Assembly (NCBI GenBank): GCA_028274465.1
Contig: CM051456.1
Span: 48,909,011-48,973,010, forward strand
From: Plantago ovata
Lineage: Eukaryota > Streptophyta > Magnoliopsida > Lamiales > Plantaginaceae
Direction: 5' to 3'
DNA length: 64,000 nt
Part shown: positions 38,784 through 48,100 of the stretch, piece after piece
How the letters are laid out: each line of letters opens with the position of its first letter
Numbering within the stretch: the first letter of the stretch is position 1
The notes under the pieces: generated by a model
Told to the model about the DNA's origin: nothing
The model's input: the letters and a program-made list of their open reading frames with translations, nothing else
Database searches by the model: none
Position numbers and translations under genes: made by a program

Positions 38784-39290
38784 TTAAAGCTGCGTGATCC
38801 TATAGTAAGGCTGCCCGGACATATCTCTGGCAACCTGAGGAGCAATAACATCGAGCTGGTGGAGCCATACACCATGCGAGTGATAGTTAGAAAGAGTGTC
38901 CGCCACCCCATTCCCTTCACGGTAGATGTGTGAGACTTTGAACTCCAAAGTAAGAAGGAGATCCAGAACTCGTAGCCATCGATTCCTAAACTTCCAAGGA
39001 ACAGTTGTGGAACGAGACTGAAAAAGGCCCTCCACGTAGGTAGAATCCGTCTCAAGCCAAAGACGATACCAACCCTGTTGGCAAGCCAACTCCACCCCAG
39101 TCATGGCTGCCACAAACTCAGCCTCATAGGCAAAGGCGCAACCTATATGTGTGACAAAACAGCAAAGGACATGCCCAAAATGATTACGAAAAACTCCCGC
39201 GGCTTTAGCATCACCCGGGGACCCCATAGCACTGCCGTCTGTATTGCATTTAATCCAACCCCACATCGGGGAATGCCATTGAACCTCCAC
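38784..39290 (-). pseudogene. LINE copy 2 ORF2 C-terminus: RNase H, out of frame
   Basis: A 168-codon open stretch carrying the full plant-type RNase H with D18, E58, D82 and D131 (NTDGS, YEAEF, LETDS, GNGVADTL) and the same C-terminus as the first copy. It is disconnected from the RT by two single-base deletions, one near 39300-39306 ('gcttccctag' here against 'gctgcccctag') and one near 39487. The residues themselves are intact, so the loss of function comes only from the frame breaks. There is no promoter or credible start for this piece. Confidence 0.9.
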
Positions 39291-39514
39291 TATAGTGGTG
39301 CTTCCCTAGCACGCCCACGTATACCCAATGAATGAAGAGTAAAAAGGTCCTCCTGAGTATTGAACATAGAACCTTTCAAAGAATGATGTTGCTCCCGTAT
39401 CAAGGACTTCAGAGAGAGAATAATGGAGTGTCGTGAGAAAGGAACATTATCAAAAATCCTCCTGTTCCGGGTAGACCATATTAGCCAATCAAGGTGACAA
39501 AAGCAAGACGCCAA
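39290..39514 (-). pseudogene. LINE copy 2 ORF2 fragment between the two frameshifts
   Basis: A short open stretch of about 74 codons with 'LIWSTRNRRIFDNVPFSRHS', the connector between the zf-RVT motif and the RNase H. It is in a third frame relative to its neighbours because of the 1-bp deletions at either end ('gccaatcaagg' near 39487 here, 'gccaaatcaagg' in the first copy). Not a separate gene. Confidence 0.85.
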
Positions 39515-42500
39515 ATGGAGCCAACCTGGGAGCTAAATGTTCGAGACATGGCAAAAAGCACCAGTTCATTCAAGCTATAGATAGAGGGCATCTGGAGATG
39601 AAAGATATCCAAAATACGGTGCCAAATATCCTGAATGAAGCAACAATGCACAAAGATATGATCAATATCCTCACCTGAAGACCGACAGAACACGCAAAAA
39701 GACGGTCCCATGAAGCCATTGTGACGTAAGTGATCCAGTGTAGGCAATTTACCATGAATAGCCCGCCAAAGTGTGACAGAGCGACGAGGTGGTATGTAAG
39801 GTGCCCAAATCCAATCGCCCCAAGTGACCACAGGAAACTCCGGACGAAAGTGCTGATAGAAAATAGAACTAGAAGCAGATCCATTTGATGAAGGTATCCA
39901 TATTCGGGTATCAGAGTGAGGAGGAGCTAAGGTGTAATTAGCAATGTCTCTAGCCACATCCGGGAAAGCCATACAGAACTCCGGTAGAATATCCCAAACC
40001 CCATTGGTGGTGTAATCAGAAATAGAAAACTGAAAGTGATGTCGTAAGTGAGCCGGGATCCCCACCCTATCCGCAATACAGTAACCCAACCAATTATCAA
40101 GCCAAAAAAGCACATGTGAGTCTGCTCCAACTAGCCATTTGGAATTCTGCATAAGTGCCGGATGACAATCTTTAAAGCCAAACCAGATTGTAGATTTGAC
40201 ATAACGACGATGTCTCCCTTGACAGAGAAACCGAGAAAGAAAGATGTCCAAATAAGGCTCCCTGCGATTAATAATGTCCCAGCAAAGTCTAGAAAGGAAA
40301 GCCTTGTTAGCAGCTACCAAAGAGCGAAGACCTAGACCACCTTCAGACTTAGGGACACAACACCTCGTCCAAGAGACACAAACCGAGCCCCTTTTAAGAA
40401 TATCACCAGTGAAGACAAAATTCCGGATTCGACTCTCAAGCTTCTTAAGCAACGTGATTGGCCATCTATATATCATCATCGAATGAACAAACGCACCTTG
40501 GATCACCGATTGCACTAGACATATTCGCCCAGCCATGGAGAGAGATGATCCTTTCCAACGCGCAAAACGAGCCAGAATGCTATCAGCAATAGACTGTAAA
40601 AACCTGGAGCGGGGAGCACCAATGAAGAGAGGGACCCCGAGATAAACAAAAGGCAGGCTCCCGGGTGAAATGCCTAGTATACGACTCATCCTTCTAGTCC
40701 TTGCAACCGGAATGGAGGGGCTGAAATAAACTCTAGACTTGTTTGGGTTAAAATGTTGACCGGACCAAGCCTTGTAACGATTTAGTATGCTCAGAATAGT
40801 GCGACAGTTGCTAGCTGAAGCCCTGCAAAAGATTATAACGTCATCGGCATAAAGTAAATGAGAAGGAAAGGTAATATTACGACCAATGAATAAAGGAGAT
40901 AACGTCCCTGTACTTGTTGCCTGTGAAAGCAAGCAACTCAAGGCCTCCTCAGCTACACAAAAGAGAAGGGGGGATAGAGGATCCCCTTGACGAACCCCTT
41001 GCGAACATTGGAAATAACCTTCTGGAGCCCCGTTGACTAGGACCGAGAGACGAGCTGAATGCAGAATGAATCGCACCCAATTCACAAAGATAGGAGAGAA
41101 ACCCATACAGCGTAAAGCTTCCAACAAGAAATCCCAGTTAACTGTGTCAAAGGCTTTCCTGATGTCCACTTTGATAGCAATATTACCATCCCGATGGCGC
41201 AAATTCAAGCTATTCACACCTTCTGAAGCCAGAGCAATGCAATCATGTATACGACGACCCGGCACAAAACCAAATTGGTGAAAAGAGAGCAAGTCCGAGA
41301 GAATCAAGCCCAGCCGATCAGAGAGGATTTTTGAGACCACCTTATATAAAAAATTGCCAAGAACTATAGGACGAAAATCCTCAATACGAATGGCATCCTT
41401 AAGCTTGGGAATTAGCGTGACAAAACTGGCATTTAAACCCACGGGGAAATGACCATGGATGAAGAAAGTGCGAATTGCGCTAGAAACATCATTGCCCACA
41501 ATATGCCACATCGAATGATAGAACTTTCCCCCAAAACCGTCCGGACCGGGAGCACTGTCCGGGCACATGCCAAAAACCGTATGCCGGACTTCATCGAAAG
41601 TTGGCACACGGACTAGTTCATCGTTTTGCAAAGTTGACACCAACTTTGGAAAGAGATCAGCAAGGCCCTCAAAGGATGGTGCTGGATCAGAATTCCTGGA
41701 GAATAAATCCTCATAATAATGTAATATATGACTTCGAATCTCTTGATGGTCAGAAGTGAGAATATCATCAATCAATAAAGAAGTTAAACTACCTTGACCT
41801 TTGGAAATTTTCAATTTGCGATGAAAGAAGGCTGTGTTCCTATCTCCATCACGAAGCCAATCCGCTCGCACCTTTTGCCTTAAGAAAGCAGCTTCTTGGT
41901 CAAGTATTGTATTGTATTCTGATAAGGCCTCCCATTCCAAAGCGTACTCGTCATCATCAGGATTGTGAGCAGCAATCTGTGCTTGTATATCCTCAACTCG
42001 TTGACGAGCTTGAGTAAGCTTCACTTTAATATGCCCAAAAACCGTGAGATTCCAAGTTCTGAGGCAACTTTTAAGCCGTTTTAACTTGCTCTGAACCACG
42101 CCAAAGGAGCTAGAAGCAGTGATAGGAGCATTCCATGAATTCCGAACCAAATCCTCAAAAGAACTATGAGTGAGCCACATGTTTTGAAAGCGAAAAGGTC
42201 TAGGAATAGCAAGCTGATCCTTAACACATCGAATCAACAAGGGACTATGATCAGAACAGTTCCTGATCCCCACATGTGAAATAACCGAGTCCCATAAGTC
42301 TAGAAAGGAGTTAGTGACGAGAGTACGATCAATACGTGTCTCCAGATAACCATTCGTGAAACGTTTATTCGACCAAGTAAAGAAAGCACCAGAACTAGCA
42401 GGTTCTACATACTCACTAGCATGCAAGAAAGCAGTAAATTCAAGTACCTCGATCTGAACTGGTGGAGTGCCATTAGATCGCTCATGAGCTCCCAAAACAG

Positions 42501-42912
42501 AATTAAAATCACCAACAATCATAGAAGGAGCAATAGGCAGTGCCAAAATATCCTCCCAAAGCATTCGACGCACCAAATAATCATTACTCGCATGCACAAA
42601 GGATAACATAAAAGATTGATGCAAAAGAGATACCTGGAGAACAATCAACTGTGGAGATGTGAAGAGAACTGTAGACGGGGGAAGAGAGACGTTTTCCAGC
42701 ACCCAAATATTAGGAAGGAAACCAATGGCATCATGAAATCCCACTAAACGCAAACCTAGATCTGCCCAGTAAGAAGATGTTATTGAATCAAAGCTAACTT
42801 TGGGTTCCGCAATAGCAACCCAGAGTGGACGAGAGGAGAGAATGTGATGGCGAAACATGTTCTGAGAACTCTGATTGCCAATCCCGCGAATGTTCCAGAA
42901 AAGAACATTCAT
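39481..42912 (-). CDS. LINE copy 2 ORF2 protein: endonuclease, reverse transcriptase and zf-RVT (RNase H lost)
   Basis: Open frame of 1,143 codons from an ATG (complement of 42910-42912) that opens with the endonuclease signature MNVLFWNIRG. APE-type endonuclease, about residues 1-225: N7, E36 (AEPK), GDFN at 134-137, RIDR at 193-196, SDH at 220-222. Linker 290-450. Reverse transcriptase about 451-765: 'APGPDGF', 'FRPIVLGN', D583 in 'KVDIRKAFD', 'GVRQGDPLSP', YADD at 688-691, 'YLGVPLF'. zf-RVT about 1045-1095 with C1073, C1076, H1085 and C1090. The product would nick chromosomal DNA and reverse-transcribe the LINE RNA there. The frame stops early ('TLIG') through a 1-bp deletion near 39487 that removes the RNase H. 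The start overlaps the ORF1 stop as ATGA. Endonuclease and RT look catalytically complete, so residual activity is conceivable if it is transcribed, but no promoter remains. Confidence 0.93.
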   Translation of the reverse strand: MNVLFWNIRGIGNQSSQNMFRHHILSSRPLWVAIAEPKVSFDSITSSYWADLGLRLVGFHDAIGFLPNIWVLENVSLPPSTVLFTSPQLIVLQVSLLHQSFMLSFVHASNDYLVRRMLWEDILALPIAPSMIVGDFNSVLGAHERSNGTPPVQIEVLEFTAFLHASEYVEPASSGAFFTWSNKRFTNGYLETRIDRTLVTNSFLDLWDSVISHVGIRNCSDHSPLLIRCVKDQLAIPRPFRFQNMWLTHSSFEDLVRNSWNAPITASSSFGVVQSKLKRLKSCLRTWNLTVFGHIKVKLTQARQRVEDIQAQIAAHNPDDDEYALEWEALSEYNTILDQEAAFLRQKVRADWLRDGDRNTAFFHRKLKISKGQGSLTSLLIDDILTSDHQEIRSHILHYYEDLFSRNSDPAPSFEGLADLFPKLVSTLQNDELVRVPTFDEVRHTVFGMCPDSAPGPDGFGGKFYHSMWHIVGNDVSSAIRTFFIHGHFPVGLNASFVTLIPKLKDAIRIEDFRPIVLGNFLYKVVSKILSDRLGLILSDLLSFHQFGFVPGRRIHDCIALASEGVNSLNLRHRDGNIAIKVDIRKAFDTVNWDFLLEALRCMGFSPIFVNWVRFILHSARLSVLVNGAPEGYFQCSQGVRQGDPLSPLLFCVAEEALSCLLSQATSTGTLSPLFIGRNITFPSHLLYADDVIIFCRASASNCRTILSILNRYKAWSGQHFNPNKSRVYFSPSIPVARTRRMSRILGISPGSLPFVYLGVPLFIGAPRSRFLQSIADSILARFARWKGSSLSMAGRICLVQSVIQGAFVHSMMIYRWPITLLKKLESRIRNFVFTGDILKRGSVCVSWTRCCVPKSEGGLGLRSLVAANKAFLSRLCWDIINRREPYLDIFLSRFLCQGRHRRYVKSTIWFGFKDCHPALMQNSKWLVGADSHVLFWLDNWLGYCIADRVGIPAHLRHHFQFSISDYTTNGVWDILPEFCMAFPDVARDIANYTLAPPHSDTRIWIPSSNGSASSSIFYQHFRPEFPVVTWGDWIWAPYIPPRRSVTLWRAIHGKLPTLDHLRHNGFMGPSFCVFCRSSGEDIDHIFVHCCFIQDIWHRILDIFHLQMPSIYSLNELVLFAMSRTFSSQVGSIWRLAFVTLIG

Positions 42913-43360
42913 TGAGAACCATGTGAGGGATTAACGGCCGAGTGAGACCGTGGTGAATCAGCATGAGCACGTTCTTCATCTTGCTCCACAAGATCAGCCC
43001 AAGTACCGCGGGCAGCAACTTGCATGGCTTGCAAGGGAGGAGATAAAGCCGGAGAAGAACTGGAGGGAACCTCATGCGGACGAGAGCGTGCCCGAAGTAA
43101 CTCAACAGAATCAGTGATACGTGTATCCATAATCGCGTTATCCTCTGTTGAAGAATCTGTATTTGCAGAAATAGACCGTTGCAACGGTTGAGATGGTGAA
43201 CCAATTGGGGCGGAAGCATCAATAGGAATATGCTGACTCTGAGTAGTAGGATCTGGCAGAGATATCACTGAATCACTACTAGTACGCTCATCCTCCCCCT
43301 CATTAGAACCCAACAACGCAAAACGATTCGTCTCAACCAACGAGTTACCAGCCGGTGTAG
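42909..43360 (-). pseudogene. LINE copy 2 ORF1, C-terminal remnant
   Basis: About 150 open codons ending in TGA (complement of 42909-42911), which overlaps the ORF2 ATG by ATGA. The remnant reads 'VETNRFALLGSNEGEDER' and then a Ser/Pro/Thr-rich, probably disordered tail ending 'NPSHGSQ'. In plant L1 elements ORF1 encodes a gag-like RNA-binding protein; the expected N-terminal domain and CCHC knuckle are absent because the element is truncated at 43360. The open frame continues into the satellite only by chance, and no genuine start remains. The assignment rests mainly on position and on the 'NRFALL' style of plant LINE/gag tails. Confidence 0.72.
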
Positions 43361-43378
43361 ACTCTAGTACTTGTAGTT
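43361..43378 (+). repeat. Target-site duplication, right of LINE copy 2 (18 bp)
   Basis: Exact copy of 38542-38559, continuing into the normal B monomer ('agttctctcctatgtttgcgg'). Confidence 0.95.
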
Positions 43379-45154
43379 AGTTCTCTCCTATGTTTGCGGA
43401 AAGGGATATCATAACGGAACACTCTATGTAGCAATCTAACAAATCTAGTGATCTAGTTGTTGTTCTATATAAAGGGAAGACATACAACTCATTCTTTACA
43501 TGGGATTGTATCTTTCATCTACCTAATGCAATAGAAAGTGAATGAATGAATCAATAGACAACTAATCTAGTTTGTAAGGGTAATGGAAAGGTTAGTTTCA
43601 GCTATAGTACTTGTAGTTAGTTCTCTCCTATGTTTGAGGAAAGGGATATCATAATGGAACACTCTAAATAGCAATCTAACTAATCTAGTGATCTAGTAGT
43701 TGTTCTATATATACAGCTCATTCTTCACATGGAATTGTATCTTTCATCTACATAAATCAATAGAAAGTGGATGAATGAATCATCTAGTTAGTAAGCACAA
43801 TAGATAGGTTAGTTTCAATGGACTCTTTAACTTGCTCATTAAGGAAGCAAGGGAACTTCTTATTTGATTGTGTATATAACTCTAGTACTTGTAGTTACTT
43901 CTCTCCTATATTTGCGGAAAGGGATATCATAACGGAACACTCTATATAACAATCTAACTAATCTAGTGATCTAGTTGTTGTTCTAAATAAAGGGAAGACA
44001 TACAACTCATTCTTTACATGGGATTGTATCTTTCATCTACCTAAAGCAACAGAAAGTGAATGAATGAATCAATAGACAACTAATCTAGTTTGTAAGGGTA
44101 ATGGAAAGGTTAGTTTCAGCTATAGTACTTGTAGTTAGTTCTCTCCTATGTTTGAGGAAAGGGATATCATAATGGAACACTCTAAATATCAATCTAACTA
44201 ATCTAGTGATCTAGTAGTTGTTCTATACATACAGCTCATTCTTCACATGGCATTGTATCTTTCATCTACATAAAGCAATAGAAAGTGGATGAATGAATCA
44301 TCTAGTTAGTAAGCACAATAGATAGGTTAGTTTCAATGGACTCTTTAACTTGCTCATTAAGGAAGCAAGGGAACTTCTTATTTGATTGTGTATATAACTC
44401 TAGTACTTGTAGTTAGTTCTCTCCTATGTTTGCGGAAAGGGATATCATAACCGAACTCTCTATATAGCAATCTAACAAATCTAGTGATCTAGTTGTTGTT
44501 TTATATAAAGGGAAGACATACAACTCATTCTTTACATGGGATTGTATCTTTCATCTACCTAAAGCAATAAAAAGTGAATGAATGAATCAATAGACAACTA
44601 ATCTAGTTTGTAAGGGTAATGGAAAGGTTAGTTTCAGCTATAGTACTTGTAGTCAGTCCTCTCCTATGTTTGAGGAAAGGGATATCATAATGGAACACTC
44701 TGAATAGCAATCTAACTAATCTAGTGATCTAGTAGTTGTTCTATACATACAACTCATTCTTTACATGGGATTGTATCTTTCATCTACCTAAAGCAATAGA
44801 AAGTGAATGAATGAATCAATAGACAACTAATGTAGTTTGGAGGGTAATGGAAAGGTTAGTTTTAGCTATAGTACTTGTAGTTAGATCTCTCCTATGTTTG
44901 AGGAAAGGGATATCATAATGGAACAGTCTAAATAGCAATCTAACTAATCTAGTGATCTAGTAGTTGATCTAGTAGTTGTTTTATACATACAACTCATTCT
45001 TCACATGGCATTGTATCTTCCATCTACATAAAGCAATAGAAAATGGATGAATGAATCATCTAGTCAGTAAGCACAATAGATAGGTTAGTTTCAATGGACT
45101 CTTTAACTTGCTCATTAAGGAAGCAAGGGAACTTGTTATTTGATTGTGTATATA

Positions 45155-45172
45155 ACTCTAGTACTTGTAGTT
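45155..45172 (+). repeat. Empty (uninterrupted) paralogue of the LINE copy 2 target site
   Basis: This 18-mer is the same target without a LINE. The left side matches the left flank of the insertion at a constant offset of 6,613 bp (markers 'agtcagtcc' 38038/44651, 'gaacttgttatttg'). The right side matches the right flank at offset 1,794 bp (marker 'ctatgtagc', 43424/45218). Since 6,613 minus the LINE (4,801) and the duplication (18) equals 1,794, the two sites are adjacent copies of a 1,794-bp repeat. Confidence 0.92.
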
Positions 45173-48100
45173 AGTTCTCTCCTATGTTTGCGGAAAGGGA
45201 TATCATAACGGAACACTCTATGTAGCAATCTAACAAATCTAGTGATCTAGTTGTTGTTCTATATAAAGGGAAGACATACAACTCATTCTTTACATGGGAT
45301 TGTATCTTTCATCTACCTAATGCAATAGAAAGTGAATGAATGAATCAATAGACAACTAATCTAGTTTGTAAGGGTAATGGAAAGGTTAGTTTCAGCTATA
45401 GTACTTGTAGTTAGTTCTCTCCTATGTTTGAGGAAAGGGATATCATAATGGAACACTCTAAATAGCAATCTAACTAATCTAGTGATCTAGTAGTTGTTCT
45501 ATATATACAACTCATTCTTTACATGGGATTGTACCTTTCATCTACCTAAAGCAATAGAAAGTGAATGAATGAATCAATAGACAACTAATCTAGTTTGTAA
45601 GGGTAATGGAAAGGTTAGTTTCAGCTATAGTACTTGTAGTTAGTTCTCTCCTATGTTTGAGGAAAGGGATATCATAATGGAACACTCTAAATAGCAATCT
45701 AACTAATCTAGTGATCTAGTAGTTGTTCTATACATACAGCTCATTCTTCACATGGAATTGTATCTTTCATCTACATAAATCAATAGAAAGTGGATGAATG
45801 AATCATCTAGTTAGTAAGCACAATAGATAGGTTAGTTTCAATGGACTCTTTAACTTGCTCATTAAGGAAGCAAGGGAACTTCTTATTTGATTGTGTATAT
45901 AACTCTAGTACTTGTAGTTACTTCTCTCCTATATTTGCGGAAAGGGATATCATAACGGAACACTCTATATAACAATCTAACTAATCTAGTGATCTAGTTG
46001 TTGTTCTAAATAAAGGGAAGACATACAACTCATTCTTTACATGGGATTGTATCTTTCATCTACCTAAAGCAATAGAAAGTGAATGAATGAATCAATAGAC
46101 AACTAATCTAGTTTGTAAGGGTAATGGAAAGGTTAGTTTCAGCTATAGTACTTGTAGTTAGTTCTCTCCTATGTTTGAGGAAAGGGATATCATAATGGAA
46201 CACTCTAAATATCAATCTAACTAATCTAGTGATCTAGTAGTTGTTCTATACATACACCTCATTCTTCACATGGCATTGTATCTTTCATCTACATAAAGCA
46301 ATAGAAAGTGGATGAATGAATCATCTAGTTAGTACGCACAATAGATAGGTTAGTTTCAATGGACTCTTTAACTTGCTCATTAAGGAAGCAAGGGAACTTC
46401 TTATTTGATTGTGTATATAACTCTAGTACTTGTAGTTAGTTCTCTCCTATATTTGAGGAAAGGGATATCATAACGGAACACTCTATATAGCAATCTAACT
46501 AATCTAGTGATCTAGTTGTTGTTCTATATAAAGGGAAGACATACAACTCATTCTTTACATGGGATTGTATCTTTCATCTACCTAAAGCAATACAAAGTGC
46601 ATGAATGAATCAATAGACAACTAATCTAGTTTCTAAGGGTAATGGAAAGGTTAGTTTCAGCTATAGTACTTGTAGTTAGTCCTCTCCTATGTTTGAGGAA
46701 AGGGATAACATAATGGAACACTCTAAAGAGCAATCTAACTAATCTAGTGATCTAGTAGTTGTTCTATACATACAACTCATTCTTTACATGGGATTGTACC
46801 TTTCATCTACCTAAAGCAATAGAAAGTGAATGAATGAATCAATAGACAACTAATGTAGTTTGGAGGGTAATGGAAAGGTTAGTTTTAGCTATAGTACTTG
46901 TAGTTAGTTCTCTCCTATGTTTGAGGAAAGGGATATCATAATGGAACAGTCTAAATAGCAATCTAACTAATCTAGTGATCTAGTAGTTGTTCTATATATA
47001 CAACTCATTGTTTACATGGGATTGTACCTTTCATCTACCTAAAGTAATAGAAAGTGAATGAATGAATCAATAGACAACTAATCTAGTTTGTAAGGGTAAT
47101 GGAAAGGTTAGTTTCAGCTATAGTACTTGTAGTTAGTTCTCTCCTATGTTTGAGGAAAGAGATATCAAAAATGGAACACTCTAAATAGCAATCTAACTAA
47201 TCTAGTGATCTAGTAGTTGTTCTATACATACAGCTCATTCTTCACATGGCATTGTATCTTTCATCTACATAAATCAATAGAAAGTGGATGAATGAATCAT
47301 CTAGTTAGTAAGCACAATAGATAGGTTAGTTTCAATGGACTCTTTAACTTGCTCATTAAGGAAGCAAGGGAACTTCTTATTTGATTGTGTATATAACTCT
47401 AGTACTTGTAGTTACTTCTCTCCTATATTTGCGGAAAGGGATATCATAACGGAACACTCTATATAACAATCTAACTAATCTAGTGATCTAGTTGTTGTTC
47501 TAAATAAAGGGAAGACATACAACTCATTCTTTACATGGGATTGTATCTTTCATCTACCTAAAGCAATAGAAAGTGAATGAATGAATCAATAGACAACTAA
47601 GCTAGTTTGTAAGGGTAATGGAAAGGTTAGTTTCAGCTATAGTACTTGTAGTTAGTTCTCTCCTATGTTTGAGGAAAGGGATATCATAATGGAACACTCT
47701 AAATAGCAATCTAACTAATCTAGTGATCTAGTAGTTGTTCTATACATACAGCTCATTCTTCACATGGCATTGTATCTTTCATCTACATAAAGCAATAGAA
47801 AGTGGATGAATGAATCATCTAGTTAGTAAGCACAATAGATAGGTTAGTTTCAATGGACTCTTTAACTTGCTCATTAAGGAAGCAAGGGAACTTCTTATTT
47901 GATTGTGTATATAACTCTAGTACTTGTAGTTAGTTCTCTCCTATGTTTGCGGAAAGGGATATCATAACGGAACTCTCTATATAGCAATCTAACAAATCTA
48001 GTGATCTAGTTGTTGTTTTATATAAAGGGAAGACATACAACTCATTCTTTACATGGGATTGTATCTTTCATCTACCTAAAGCAATAAAAAGTGAATGAAT

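Larger units (their letters stand above)
38560..43360 (-). mobile_element. LINE (plant L1-type) copy 2, 5'-truncated in ORF1, inserted in satellite
   Basis: Non-LTR retrotransposon with sense on the minus strand, about 4.80 kb, flanked by a perfect 18-bp target-site duplication. From its 5' end (right) to 3' end (left): the C-terminal tail of ORF1, a complete ORF2 start with an intact endonuclease and reverse transcriptase, zf-RVT, a frameshifted RNase H, a 3' UTR and a short A tail. It is about 612 bp longer at the 5' side than the first copy and otherwise almost identical to it. ORF1 is beheaded and ORF2 loses its RNase H to two 1-bp deletions, so it is non-autonomous. Clean ends and a perfect duplication indicate a recent insertion by target-primed reverse transcription. 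Confidence 0.97.

Noticed and set aside
14447-43360. A single large composite element bounded by the two LINE copies
   Set aside because: Each copy has its own tail and its own target-site duplication, and the sequence between is satellite; they are separate insertions.
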